Assembly: GCA_030533445.1 (NCBI GenBank) | Contig: CM060069.1 | Location: 34,272,337-34,336,336, forward strand | DNA: 64,000 nucleotides | Direction of reading: 5' to 3' | Source of the DNA: Cyprinodon diabolis | Taxonomy: Eukaryota > Chordata > Actinopteri > Cyprinodontiformes > Cyprinodontidae | Shown: one piece after another, positions 12,433 to 23,150 of the stretch | Layout: each line of letters begins with the position of its first letter | Numbering within the stretch: position 1 is the first letter of the stretch | The notes under the pieces: generated by a model | Told to the model about the DNA's origin: nothing | Databases searched by the model: none | What the model saw: only the letters and a program-made list of their open reading frames with translations | Position numbers and translations under genes: made by a program

Positions 12433-12660
12433 TGTGCTTTTCCAATGTTAGAGGTGGCCAACCCTCATTATGGTCAACGCAACGGACCCCAAGATAATGA
12501 CCCACTAGATCATAGACCCACTATTCTTGTGTATAGGCCATGGACAGATGCAGAGATGCAGACTGACTGTCAAGGTTTAACTCCAGCCAGACAGAACCCA
12601 GTTAAATGGTCTGAGGATGTTAAAAATAGATTGAGAAAATTCATGGCAGAAACAGGAAAG
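11659..12660 (+). pseudogene. gag: ERV gag, broken and fused to pol remnant
   Basis: Retroviral gag-like frame starting ATG-GGA (MGQGSSKK), a Met-Gly start that fits N-myristoylation and membrane targeting of the matrix domain. A lysine-rich charged segment follows. A proline-rich stretch with PPPVAPPSYN (about 12130-12160) resembles a PPxY-type late-budding motif. A single in-frame TAA at 11869-11871 cuts the frame after 70 codons; the same frame then continues. A G34 run adds a polyglycine tract. No capsid major-homology region or zinc knuckle follows; instead the frame runs directly into an integrase C-terminus near 12660, so a deletion has removed the rest of gag and most of pol. Non-functional. 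Confidence 0.8.
12397..12430 (+). repeat. G34 homopolymer inside gag
   Basis: Thirty-four consecutive G residues, read as eleven glycines in the gag frame. It keeps the downstream frame open at this length. Such runs slip readily and can form G-quadruplexes; the length in this assembly may not be exact. Confidence 0.95.
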
Positions 12661-13125
12661 CCATGGCCAGAGTGTTTGCACTTGGTAAAATTACTCATGA
12701 GGATTATTCCAACATCTGATGGTTTGACCCCTTTTGAGATAGTGAATGGGAGACCTTTTGTTCTACCTCTATGGGAAGGACAGCCATAGGCAGAAAAAGA
12801 ACAAGATGACATTGACCCGCTAACTAAGTGGATGCTGAAGCTTTTCAGCGACAAAACTGTTCGGAAAACATGTAATCTGCCTAGTGCTCCTTTTGTTTCC
12901 CCACAGGAAGGCCTGAAGCCTGGAGACCGAGTGTTGATTAAGATCATCAAAAGGAAAACTTGGAAAGCTCCGAGGTGGGAAGGACCCTACATAGTGCAAC
13001 TAACAACCCCCACCGCCGTGAAAATCCAGGAAAGAAACACTTGGATCCACCAGAGTCATTGTAAGCTGATTAAAGATTTTCCCCAACAGAAAGTCCAGTC
13101 ACCTTCACAGGAACCCCATAACTAA
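12661..13125 (+). pseudogene. ERV integrase, C-terminal remnant
   Basis: This matches the end of a gamma/epsilon-type retroviral integrase: a region resembling the end of the catalytic core (SDGLTPFEIVNGRP), an in-frame TAG at 12787-12789, then the C-terminal SH3-like domain ([33 protein letters not shown]). The zinc-binding N-terminus and the catalytic D,D,E residues are absent. The same C-terminal segment occurs in ERV copy 2 on the minus strand (about 59745-59991). Confidence 0.88.
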
Positions 13126-13266
13126 GGTACGGATCTGTGGTGAAGTCCAGCTTCAGAGGGGTTTGGTTTTTTAGGACCATACGTCTCAACGCTGGTGAAG
13201 AAAACAACCTAACCCAGTCCTTTAGAGTCCTAGTTAATGGTTGTTTCATTGGAAGAGCTGGTGAAG

Positions 13267-13398
13267 ATGGGAAAACTAATGACGTTCTGCTGCCTGGTGG
13301 TGACCGTTGGACTTGTGTTCCTAGGGACTCAAACTGACTGTCTGAAACAAAGGAAGAGCAGGATGATTTTTGATGGATCCACAGAAAATCATCCATAA
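13267..13398 (+). pseudogene. env: ERV env start (signal-peptide remnant)
   Basis: A 43-codon frame starts ATG at 13267 with a hydrophobic segment (TFCCLVVTVGLVFLG) that looks like an envelope signal peptide, followed by a polar stretch, and ends at TAA 13396-13398. A further env-like piece (WWQHAKHVAEDLNKTD, about 13411-13460) lies in another frame before the polypurine tract. The rest of the surface and transmembrane subunits is missing. The same arrangement precedes the LTR in ERV copy 2. Confidence 0.6.
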
Positions 13399-13545
13399 GG
13401 TGCCAATATGTGGTGGCAACATGCAAAACATGTTGCTGAAGATTTGAACAAAACAGACCTTTATATTTATACTCATATTCCTACTTCTATGAATACAAAA
13501 TGAATTGAAAGATGCTGATGTTTTTTATGTTTAAGAGGAGGGAAA

Positions 13546-13933
13546 TGTTAGAATTATGATTATAAAATTATGCTACATTTGTGTGCTGTGTTTCAATCAA
13601 GAGGGTTGTAGACTTTTGTGACCTGCATCCTGCTATCCTGTGATTCAATCAATAGGTCATGAGGCAAAGTCACACGGTTGCATCCTGCTGTGATTCAATC
13701 AAGAGGAGCATTTTGTCCTATGACCCAATCAATTGCCTTGTCAGAAGAACACTGTTCTGTAACCCACCCCATGTGTTATGATCTGCTAATAAAAGGCTTC
13801 TGCTGAGGAGACCCAGGAGAGAGAGGGCAGATGTAGCTGAACGTGACTCTCTCCTCTTGCAGGAGCCAAAAAACCCTATTCTGTGTGGACTCAGTTTCTT
13901 TTTTATCATAAACCTACAATTTTGAACGTAACA
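13546..13933 (+). repeat. 3' LTR of ERV copy 1
   Basis: 388 bp, TGTTAGAATT...GAACGTAACA, preceded by the polypurine tract AAGAGGAGGGAAA and followed by the target duplication GCATT. It contains AATAAAAGGC (about 13788) and several CAATCAA motifs with repeated GATTCAATCAA blocks in U3. Confidence 0.95.
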
Positions 13934-14485
13934 GCATTATTCATTAAAATAAGCCAAGCGACTCTCTGGATTTCATCCGCCATTGTCACAGGCAAAGTAA
14001 GGATAGGATAGCTCCACCCAATGCCCATCAGACCCACTTTTTGACTGCGCAGAGCAGCAAAGATGTTTTAGTCGGGGTCAGAACTAAACTTGTATAAGCA
14101 TCAAAAACGAAGAAGCACATAGAATTTTGCTGCTTCTGCTGTGTGCAGTCTGAACGTAGCATGAGTGGACCTACTCACACTTACTTTTATGAAACCAAAA
14201 CCAAATCAAATTAGAGTTGAGATTTTAAATATGAGTTTTTAAACGGACCCCAGTAGGTTAATCGCAGGTTCATTGACTTAGCAAGCAATCGTAGATTTAC
14301 TAACTGATGAAACCGCCAACAAAATGCTAATTTCCTATTCACTTCACTTGACTGAAAATTTCATAATTTAACATATTACTTTTATTTTCTCTCAAATGAA
14401 AAACTTCAAAGCTAAAAATGAACAAAAGAGACTAATATGGGGATCTCACAGTTCATAGATTTATATTACCTTTTTGTGATACGAT

Positions 14486-14560
14486 TTGGTCCCTCTGTGG
14501 TGTAGTAGTTTAAGTCCTTGCCTTCAACATGGGAGACTTGGGATCAAATATTGAGTATTT
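14486..14560 (+). repeat. Possible tRNA-derived SINE head, degenerate
   Basis: The segment GTGGTGTAGTAGTTTAAGTC...GGGATCAAATA has the spacing of a tRNA A box and B box, like the heads of fish V-SINE-type repeats. The B box is degraded from GGTTCGAATC. It is not a functional tRNA. Limits are approximate. Confidence 0.4.
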
Positions 14561-17500
14561 CATAAAAGATATCTAGCAATAAACATAGATATTATTCGTC
14601 ACTATTATTTGCTGTCATTATTATTTAATGACAGCATTCTGTAATTCCCAGGAATCACACGTGTAGGAAATCTAGCCTTTACCCCAGACAAGGGGAAAAA
14701 TATTTTATTAAGGATCCAGAGAGAAATGGGTTTGGAAGCAATAAGATGTGTTCAGATAATGTAATTTACATAATAAACTTGTATTTGACAGGCAAGACCA
14801 TGACTCACTTTTACTCGAATGTTGGGATTTTTTGTTTAAACAATTACCTTCATGTGCTCCAGAGGGGCGTTGTATCTTAACGTGTGTGAGGTCCAGCATG
14901 CCAAAAACAATACGGGATTCTGTATTAGAAAATTTAAAAAAGCAGTCCATCTGTTTCAAAGTTTCAACCTTGACAATTCACAAAGGACAACAAATACATA
15001 GAAAAAGACTTGTACAAAATTATTAAATCATAAAACTCCTTTAAGACATACAAAACCCACAATTAATCTGATTCCCACAGCTAAGCTTCTGTAAGGTCTT
15101 TTTAGTTACATGTCCTCCAAAATCTCCTCATGATGCCTGCATATTATGTGAATTTGGTACTACAGTAAAAAAAAAAATGATATTGTAGGTAAATAGGTCA
15201 TATCCTTTAATAACAGCAGCCCACCACATTTCCATTATGACTGACTATTGCAGGAAATTGCTGTGAGATATTTCCAAATTTGCAATATAGCTTAGAACTG
15301 TCCCCAGCTCTTGGCAGTATGTACAACAAAATCCATGTGCATAATGTGGTAAAAACTGCTGTGATGAGAACTGCAGTCAGGAAAACACCAGAATGATCTT
15401 AATATTGCATGAGGACACATACACAATCTTTAAACAATTGACTGTGTTGACAGTGAGCCTTTACAATAACATCAGGGCTTGTAACTAACAGTTTGGGAAT
15501 ATACATTCAATTTGCTTGACTAAAAAAATGGTGTCACTGTTTGTATGCCTTTGGATATATCAAAGGACTGGTAAACACTCAAATCCCAAACACTCCTTTG
15601 AAATGAGTCCAGAACCAAAAAATCCAAATTCTACAGATTTTCAATGTGACCTTGATTGCATTTAGGGGCAGAGTTGTAATTATTCAATCTGTAATGGATT
15701 GTGGCAAAGTCAGGATATATATAGAGCATATTCTGTCTGCATGGAGTATAAAACCTTGAATATAGATAGTCTAATAATAAGTGAATAAATGCATGGGATA
15801 ATGCCTTAAGAGCTTTGTTTCATTTTGCAAACTGATTCCACCTATTCAAAAATGTAGCTAAAGCGTAAGATTTGCAAGAATCTCATGCTATTGACACAAA
15901 GTTTTTGAATCTCATTTTAAAACATGGAGTCTCATCCACAACTATCTACTCTATATGAGCACCTACTCTTCCTTTAACTAATGTGTAGCTGTCAGAGTAA
16001 TTTTGCTTAAAAAAAAAAAAAGGACATTGAAAAAAATGGTCAAACGTTGCTATTGGGGAATGTACAACTCGGACAGCTGTTTTCACAGTTTCGTGAACAA
16101 TTTAATTGTTTTCCAAAACAGGGAAGGAAGCATTTAAAAGTATCGATAAAGCCTTTAACTGGCCACACAAGCAGCTGAACACAGCAGTGGTTGAAGAGAC
16201 TTCCACATGATCATCTGTTTAAAGGTAACTGTTTAGAAAATGAATTGTTTGTGTTAATGTTATGCTTGATGATCATATCATAGGGTAATAATTAATGTTA
16301 GTTGTGCTGTGTTTTATGTGATTATGATACATGTATGCAGCAGCTTCTTTTGCTTTTAGAAGTTGAGTCTCTTTTAGGTAACGGGACCCCAGTTTTAATC
16401 AGAGCATGCAGTGAAATTTAAAAGGAGCTTTTGTAATATATTTTTTATAAGACTTAACTGTTCACTTGCCATGGATAGCTTAATAGCAGCATAAATTAAT
16501 CTAGAAACTATGTTGAGTTTTTAGCAAACTAAACAAATTAAATCTATGTATTGTTACATTTTTGCATTTTCCTGAGGACAAGCCAACGTAGAGATTTCCG
16601 GATGCTGGTTCTGCTGATCCCACCACATCAAAAACCTACAAACTAGAGAGGCTACTACCACCCTGAAACGCAGAATCTAACACCACCAAGGCAAAGCAAA
16701 CAAAGAAACTACTAAAAAGGAATAAAAACACTGAACTTCATTTACATGTAACTTGACAAATCACATATTCCAGCACTTTTTAAAGAAATTAACATTAAGG
16801 TTCCACATTAATGTATAAAACATGCACAAGAGACACAATAAAACAAATATGTCTGATAAAATTGCTTTCACAAAGAAAGGGGAAAAAAGTCCTATGTCTG
16901 TACAGCAGGAACACCCTGGCAGTGAAGAACCCAGACCATCAAGCACAACCAGGACTGTCTGATGCTGCTGTCCAACCTGCGACACCAAGTTGTGAATTAT
17001 TTCTTTTTCTATATTGTACATAGTAGCTGTTGTACACTAACCCCATATAATATATTGTATTGTTTCTGTAGTGTGCATGTTGGGACAAAAATGCTGAATA
17101 AAGCACATAAAAACCACTGTAAAAAAATGCAATGTCTTAGAATATTAAAAAAAATAAAATGGGCCGATGGTCATTCACTGCATGCCTACAATAGTCATTT
17201 TTGCAGCTCCATGCCTTTATAGATGTTGGCAGAGGCATGCTGTCTGTTTCTTTCTGTTTCCTGTGGTTCTGTCTTCACCATGGCTGCCTTAGTTTTTTCT
17301 TTTCCTCTCTGGTGATCCTATTTCTTTTTCTGAAAAATATATCTGTGTCCACATTATTACTCACCTTTTTTCCCTTTTTTTCTAACTTCTATTATGAATA
17401 ACTCATTTAATTTTAGATAACACTGAAACTAAAGTGATATGCAGGGTTGCAGCTGCAGAATGTTACCAGCTGGTCAAAGAAAAATTAGGTTTCTCTTCAG

Positions 17501-17629
17501 GGATGGAGCTGTCACATTTATATTTAATTAAAGATTAAAACTTGTTCAGTGATTGACATTTACCTGCATTAATTATCTCCTTTATAGACCACAAAGTCTT
17601 GTGAAACTATTCATAACTACATTTTATTA
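14561..17629. other. Intergenic DNA, nothing recognised
   Basis: About 3 kb of A+T-rich DNA with poly(A) runs (for example near 16009). Short open frames on both strands show no conserved features. No repeat boundary was found. Confidence 0.5.
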
Positions 17630-18019
17630 TGTTACGGCTGCAGTGGGTCTCTGCTTTTTCTCCTTTCAGGGTCCTGGAGGCAGGCCTTCTGCAGGTGTTA
17701 TGTTTTTTCCCTGATTGGTGCTCTGCTGCTTTAAAAGCTGTCATGCTGCAGCAGTCAGCAGGCTTTTTTCTCCTCTCCCTCTTCAGAACTCCAGTTGGTT
17801 TGGACCTTATGATTGAGTTTTGTTAGGTTTGTTTTGCGTTTGTTTATTTCTAATTGGTTATGGGTTTTGTATTAATCTGTTTTGGCTTCTTATTTCAGGT
17901 AATCCTTTTTCAGGTTTTACTTAATATAATTTAATAAATTTCATTTTTCATTAACTCAGAAAATCCTTGTGTGGTCTCCATTAATGTTACCCCACCAAAC
18001 AAGCCAGGTGGACGTAACA
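17630..18019 (+). repeat. 5' LTR of the Gypsy element
   Basis: 390 bp from TGTTACGGCTGCAG to GGACGTAACA, with TG...CA ends and AATAAATTTC near 17932 as likely poly(A) region. No matching 3' LTR remains; only TGTTA after the polypurine tract at 23209. Confidence 0.82.
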
Positions 18020-18022
18020 TTG

Positions 18023-18040
18023 TGGGGGCTTGTCCGATTC
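18023..18040 (+). other. Primer-binding site, tRNA-Pro-like
   Basis: TGGGGGCTTGTCCGATTC begins 3 bp after the LTR. It agrees with the tRNA-Pro primer site (TGGGGGCTCGTCCGGGAT) at 14 of the first 15 positions, then diverges. Confidence 0.7.
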
Positions 18041-18669
18041 ATGTGGACTAATTATGCTTAATTGGCCTCAGTGTTGGTCTTCGGGTTGCAGTTACATGCC
18101 CCTGATTTTGGTTTTCCTGTGTTGCAGGTTGTTTGTGGGTTTTTGGGCTACTTTAAGGTCTTTGGAACCTTACTAGATTTTGGACATTTTTCGTGTTCCA
18201 TATGTCTGTTGTTGGAGGTCCATGAGGATTTTTGCTCTTTTGTTAGAGGGAAGGAGAGAGAAGTCTCTTTGTTTTGTGTCAGGTAAGTGCTGTTAGGTGT
18301 TTGTTGTTTTGGCAACTCCATGTTAGTCGACCCTGTTTATTATTTTAGTTTGTTATTTTTGGGCTGGACTCTGGGCTGAAGGCACCGCCGTGGTTTGCTG
18401 CCTGAGAGGTTTTGGCCTGGAGGGATTTGCTGCCAGTGGTATATTGGTGCTTAAAGTGCCTTGGCTCTTGGAGGAAAGCCTGAAGACTAGGCTAAGGTTA
18501 GTCAGGGCTTTGATCGGTTAGTTAGTGGTAGGATAATGGAGTTTTGCCATTTGTTTGTACCAGTTATGCACTTCCTGATTGTTGGTTAAAAAAAAAAAAA
18601 AAAAACTGAAAAACAAAGAAAATTGGTGTTTTCTGATTAGGTTGGTTTGTTGGATTATTTTTGTGGAAA

Positions 18670-19886
18670 ATGGATACTACTCATCAAGTAGCTGAACACT
18701 TTGAAATTGACCTTGGAATTGCAAAAGGATTTAAAAAACCTCAATTAAGGAGTTTCTTAAAAGACAAACTTGTACAACTAAATGTCTTTGCTATTTCTCT
18801 TTCAGATGCTGATGTGTCAGATGTAACTTCTCGGGGCATAGATTCTTTAACTGGTGCTTCAAAGTTGGATGATGACTCGTCAGGTCCAACAGTATCTCAA
18901 GAGTCTCAATTAAAGTTTCAATCTATGAGAACTGAGATGGAAATGCAGTTTGAGATGGAAAAATTGCGGCTAGCACATGAGCTTGAGGAGAGAAAACTAG
19001 CTTTACAAGAAAAGAGGTTAGCGCATGAACAAGAAGAAAAGAGGTTAGCACATGAGTTGGAGGTTAAGAAATTATCTTTGGAAGCTGAGCACTTGAAGTT
19101 GATGTCTGAGGGCAGGTTTAATCGGTGGATCTTTCAATCCGTCTCAAGGTGGTGATAGGTTTTCTGGACATAACTTTGTTAACATGTTGAAGCTGGTACC
19201 CAAGTTTAATGAACAAGATCCTGATGTGTTTTTCTCTTTGAGGACATGGCAGAGGACAATGAGTGGGGTGATCTCGACTGTTCCATTCTGCTGCAAAGTG
19301 TGCTGGTGGGTAAGGCCCAAGAAGCTTATGTTTCATTAATGTCAGCTGAAAGAAAGGTATACAAATCTGTTAAAGAAGCTGTTTTGAAGGCTTATGAACT
19401 GGTTCTTGAACATTACAGGCAACAATTTAGGAACTGCAGGAAGGCTGAAAAACAGACTAATACAGTTCTAGTCAGACAACTAAACACCCAGTTTTATCGT
19501 TGGTTATCAGCTGAAGGTGTGAAGGACTTTGAATCCCTTTGTGATTTGATGGTGTTGGAACAGTTCAAGACCATTATTCCAGATCGGGTTGCCACATATG
19601 TTAACGAACAAAAGGTAAAAACTGCTGCTAAAGCTGCTGTCTTGGCAGATGATCAGTTCTGACCCATAAAACTGTGAGGGATTACAATTGGAAAGGCAGC
19701 TATAGCTTTAAGGAATCTCATCATGACTGGTTCTCTGGTAAGACTGGAGTTGAACCTACATTGAAATCTAAAGCAGACTCTGTTTGTAACTATTGTCACC
19801 AGATAGGATACTGGAAAAATGAGTTTCCTCTGAATACCAACATGAAATCGACTAGGAGTAAACGAATCAAAAACCTGTTGCTTTAG
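18670..19886 (+). pseudogene. gag: Gypsy gag (SCAN-like capsid), frameshifted
   Basis: Gag starts at ATG 18670. The first ~160 residues hold an N-terminal region, then a coiled coil of EEKRLAHELE-type charged repeats (about 18940-19110). The frame breaks near 19110 and is restored near 19238. The following block (19246-19655; KLVPKFN, VLVGKAQEAYVSL, VKEAVLKAYELVLEHYRQQFR, FESLCDLMVLEQF) is helical and looks like the capsid segment from which vertebrate SCAN domains arose. A third frame break near 19660 leads to a degraded CCHC knuckle (CNYCHQIGYWKNEF) in which His is Tyr and the last Cys is Phe. Non-functional. Confidence 0.8.
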
Positions 19887-20079
19887 CCAGCGTTTCACAG
19901 TTGCATTCAGTGGAGTCTACACATCCACCTAAAGTTGAAAGTGTAAGACCAACTGTTTTAGCTGCACCTGTTGACTATAAGTTTTTTTTCAGAACTGACT
20001 GTTACAGATCCCCAGATTTGTGAGAAGGATGTCGGACAAGACTATGCACCTTTCATCACAAATGGGTTTGTTTCTTTGA

Positions 20080-20415
20080 GTGGCAAATAAAGTGGCTGTG
20101 AAGATTCTATGTGACACCGGAGCAACTGAATCTTTCATATTGGAATCTGTTTTGCCATTTTCTCTTTTATCTGATACTGCTTGTAGTGTCTTAATTAGAG
20201 GTATTGGGTTGGAAACTTTCTCTGTGCCTCTTCATAAGATCTACTTGCAGTCAGAACTTGTACAAGGAGAGGTAACTATAGCTGTTCGTCCTTCTTTGCC
20301 TGTGGAAGGTGTATCTCTCATTCTAGGAAACAATCTGGCAGGTGGACGTGTGTGGCGAGATGTTGCACCCCCTCCAGTGGTCCGAGCTTGTCCATCCGTT
20401 TCTTTGTCAGATGTA
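20080..20415 (+). pseudogene. Gypsy aspartic protease, interrupted by Tc1
   Basis: Retroviral-type protease. The catalytic triad is in CDTGATESF at about 20110-20135 and the later SLILGNNLAGG box matches the family's ILG motif. After removing the Tc1 element inserted at TA 20414-20415, the frame runs on, in register, into the integrase region at 22030. The upstream junction to gag is out of frame, so the polyprotein is broken. Confidence 0.85.
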
Positions 20416-22027
20416 CAGGTGCTGGTCATAAAATTAGAATATCATGAAAAAGTAGATTGATTTCAGTAATTCCATTTAAAAAGTGAAACTTGTATATTAT
20501 ATTCATACATTACATACAAACTCATATATTTCAGATGTTTATTTTGTTTAATTTTGATGATTACAAATGACAACAAATGAAAATCTCAAATTCATCATAT
20601 CAGAAAATTAGAATATTGTGAAAAGGTTCAAAATTGATGGCCCCTGGTGCCACACTCTAATCAGCTAATTAACTCAAACCACCTGCAAAAGCCTTTAAAT
20701 GGTCTTTCAGTCTAGTTCTATAGGCTACACAATCATGGGGAAGACTGCTGACTTGACAGTTGTCCAAAAGACGACCATCGACACCTTGCACAAGGAGGGC
20801 AAGACACAAAAGGTCATCGCTAAAGAGGCTGGCTGTTCACAGAGCTCAGTGTCCAAGCACATTAATAGAGAGGCGAAGGGAAGGAAAAGATGTGGTCGAA
20901 AAAAGTGTACAAGCAAGAGAGATAACCGCACCCTGGAGAGGATTGTGAAACAAAACCCATTCAAAAATGTGGGGGAGATTCACAAAGAGTGGACTGCAGC
21001 TGGAGTGAGTGCTTCAAGAACCACCACACACAGACGTATGAAAGACATGGGTTTCTGCTGTCGCATTCCTTGTGTCAAGCCACTCTTGAACCACAGACAG
21101 CGTCAGAAGCGTCTTGCCTGGGCTAAAGAGAAACAGGACTGGACTGCTGGTGAGTGGTCCAAAGTCATGTTCTCTGATGAAAGTAAATTTTGCATTTCCT
21201 TTGGAAATCAAGGTCCCAGAGTCTGGAGGAAAAGAAGAGAGGCACTTCATCCACGTTGCTTGAAGTCCAGTGTAAAGTTTCCACAGTCAGTGATGGTTTG
21301 GGGTGCCATGTCATCTGCTGGTGTTGGTCCATTGTGTTTTCTGAGGTCCAGGGTCAACGCAGCCACATACCAGGAAGTTTTAGAGCACTTCATGCTTCCT
21401 GCAGCTGACCAACTTTTTGGAGATGCAGATTTCATTTTCCAACAGGACTTGGCACCTGCACACAGTGCCAAAGCTACCAGTACCTGGTTGAAGGACCATG
21501 GTATCCCTGTTCCTAATTGGCCAGCAAACTCTCCTGACCTTAACCCCATAGAAAATCTATGGGGTATTGTGAAGAAGAAGATGCAATACACCAGACCCAA
21601 CAATTCAGAAGAGCTAAAAGCCACTATTAGAGCAACCTGGGCTATCATAACACCTGAGCAGTGCCACAGACTGATCGACTCCATGCCACGCCGCATTGCT
21701 GCAGTAATACAGGCCAAAGGAGGCCCAACTAAATACTGAGTGCTGTACATGCTCATACTTTTCATGTTCATACTTTTCAGTTGGCCAACATTTCTATAAA
21801 TCCTTTGTTTTTATTGGTCTTCAGTAATATTCTAATTTTCTGATATGATGAATTTGAGATTTTCATTTGTTGTCATTTGTAATCATCAAAATTAAACAAA
21901 ATAAACATCTGAAATATATGAGTTTGTATGTAATGTATGAATATAATATACAAGTTTCACTTTTTAAATGGAATTACTGAAATCAATCTACTTTTTCATG
22001 ATATTCTAATTTTATGACCAGCACCTG
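20416..22027 (+). mobile_element. Intact Tc1-like transposon with 202-bp inverted repeats
   Basis: 1612 bp, flanked by TA on each side (20414-20415 and 22028-22029). Terminal inverted repeats are about 202 bp (20416-20617 and 21826-22027), begin CAGGTGCTGGTCATAAAATT and look essentially perfect by eye. It encloses one intact transposase and lies inside the decayed Gypsy element, so it is the younger insertion. The structure appears complete enough to be mobile. Confidence 0.95.
20735..21739 (+). CDS. Tc1-family transposase, intact (334 aa)
   Basis: Cut-and-paste DDE transposase acting in the nucleus on its own inverted repeats. I chose ATG 20735 (MGKTADLTVVQK) over the in-frame ATG at 20699, because the former matches the family start; the upstream 12 codons look like leader. 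Residues 1-110 hold two helix-turn-helix DNA-binding units (IAKEAGCSQSSVSKHI near 28-43), with a basic GRKRCGRKK stretch at 49-57 between them. Catalytic residues are D148 (MFSDESKF), D238 (FQQDLAPAH) and E273 (LNPIENLWG), 34 residues between the last two. The length is normal for Tc1 and there is no stop or frameshift. No promoter signal is evident; the leader region is the left inverted repeat. Confidence 0.95.
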   Translation: MGKTADLTVVQKTTIDTLHKEGKTQKVIAKEAGCSQSSVSKHINREAKGRKRCGRKKCTSKRDNRTLERIVKQNPFKNVGEIHKEWTAAGVSASRTTTHRRMKDMGFCCRIPCVKPLLNHRQRQKRLAWAKEKQDWTAGEWSKVMFSDESKFCISFGNQGPRVWRKRREALHPRCLKSSVKFPQSVMVWGAMSSAGVGPLCFLRSRVNAATYQEVLEHFMLPAADQLFGDADFIFQQDLAPAHSAKATSTWLKDHGIPVPNWPANSPDLNPIENLWGIVKKKMQYTRPNNSEELKATIRATWAIITPEQCHRLIDSMPRRIAAVIQAKGGPTKY

Positions 22028-22029
22028 TA

Positions 22030-23150
22030 TGTGCTCGAGACTTTCCTGAGGCTTTTCCAGCTTGTACGGTAACTCGTGCCAATACTCGTTCTTTGGCTGA
22101 TAAGGAGGTCGAGTTTGGTAAGCTTGGTTCTATTCTTGAGAAGACTGCCTGTTTGCCAACTCTTCCTGTTCCTTTGTTACTCAGTGCGTTGATTGCAGCC
22201 CAGCAGGAGGACACAACTTTAGCTGTTCTGTTTGACCAAGTCCAGGCAGCTGAACAGGACACAAAAGTGTCAAGTGGATATTTTCTACAAAAAGATCTGT
22301 TGGTACGTAAATGGTTGCCTTATAGTGACAGGGAAATTGTTGGTCCAGTTTATCAAGTTGTTGTTCCAGTCAAGTTCAGAAACCTTGTTTTGAATACTGC
22401 TCATGGAGAATTGTCTGGACATTTAGGAGTCAATAAAACTTATAATCGAGTTTTACAACATTTTTATTGGCCACGTCTGAAAAAAGATGTCGCTTATTTT
22501 GTGAAAACTTGTCACACTTGCCAGTTAACTGGGAAACCTAATCAGACCTTGAAACCAGCTCCACTTTTTCCCATACCGGCTGCTGGTAAACCTTTTAAAA
22601 ACTTGATCGTGGACTGTGTTGGCCCACTGATTCCTTCAAAGTCAGGATCTGTGTATTTGCTGACAGTTATGTGTAGAAGCACTCGTTATCCTGCAGCCTA
22701 TGCTCTGAAAACCATTACGACAAAGTCAGTGGTCAAAGCTTTGTCGAATTTCATTTCAGTGTTCGGAATTCCAAAGACCATTCAGACAGACAGAGGAACC
22801 AACTTCACTTATGTTTGCTGAGATTTTGAAACAACTTGGTGTAGTTCATCAACAAAGCAGTGCTTATCATGCTCAAAGCCAGGGGGCGCTAGAGCGTTTT
22901 CACAAAACTCTGAAGTCATTGTTGTGAGCATACTGCACAGAGTTGAGTAGAGACTGGGAAGAAGGTCTGCCTTGGCTTCTTCTGGCAGCTCGCGAAGTTG
23001 TGCAAGAAAGTACAGGGTTCAGTCCGAATGAACTCGTGTTTGGACATCAGGTGCGTGGTCCTCTCGCTATTCTAAAATCGAACTTGGAGAGTTCTGATCC
23101 ACCATTAAAATTGTTTGACTACGTTAATGGTTTTCGTCGCAGACTTTTCT
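22030..23150 (+). pseudogene. Gypsy integrase, frameshifted and 3'-truncated
   Basis: It joins retrotransposon DNA to the host genome. The N-terminal HHCC zinc finger is present (HLGVNKTYNRV...CHTCQ, about 22420-22530). The catalytic core follows with Asp in LIVDCVGPL, Asp in IQTDRGTNFT and Glu in the SQGALERFHK block. A frameshift at about 22805-22820 ends the first frame at TGA 22819-22821, and another TGA lies near 22927. The last part (ESTGFSPNELVFGH, 22990-23040) is followed by a sharp loss of homology near 23150, where reverse transcriptase would follow in Gmr1-type elements. The zinc finger and active-site residues are intact, but the gene is dead. Confidence 0.88.

Larger units (their letters stand above)
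8421..13933 (+). mobile_element. Endogenous retrovirus copy 1, internally deleted, with LTRs
   Basis: A complete LTR-to-LTR insertion flanked by GCATT (8416-8420 and 13934-13938). Order: 5' LTR (split by an L2 insertion), tRNA-Phe primer-binding site, tandem-repeat leader, gag, C-terminal end of integrase, a short env start, polypurine tract (about 13533-13545), 3' LTR. Protease, reverse transcriptase, RNase H, most of integrase and most of env are missing. The gag begins with a Met-Gly myristoylation signal, and the integrase C-terminus resembles gamma/epsilon-type retroviruses. It is replication-defective, with in-frame stops. A related minus-strand copy starts at 58918. Confidence 0.92.
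8015..14252. mobile_element. Candidate MITE (PIF/ISL2EU-like) split by the ERV
   Basis: The left end reads GGGGTCCGTTCACAAC at about 8016 and the right end is TTTTTAAACGGACCCC ending at about 14251, giving a 10-bp terminal inverted repeat. GGGTCCGTT...ACTCTGAG sequences of this kind are typical of fish PIF/ISL2EU-like elements. Removing the ERV (8421-13933 plus one GCATT) leaves about 720 bp. Beyond the first 10 bp the arms diverge, and no clear target duplication was found, so the call is tentative. An imperfect ~75-bp direct repeat (8345-8419 and 14091-14165, ending GAACGTAGCAT) also flanks the ERV. Confidence 0.45.
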
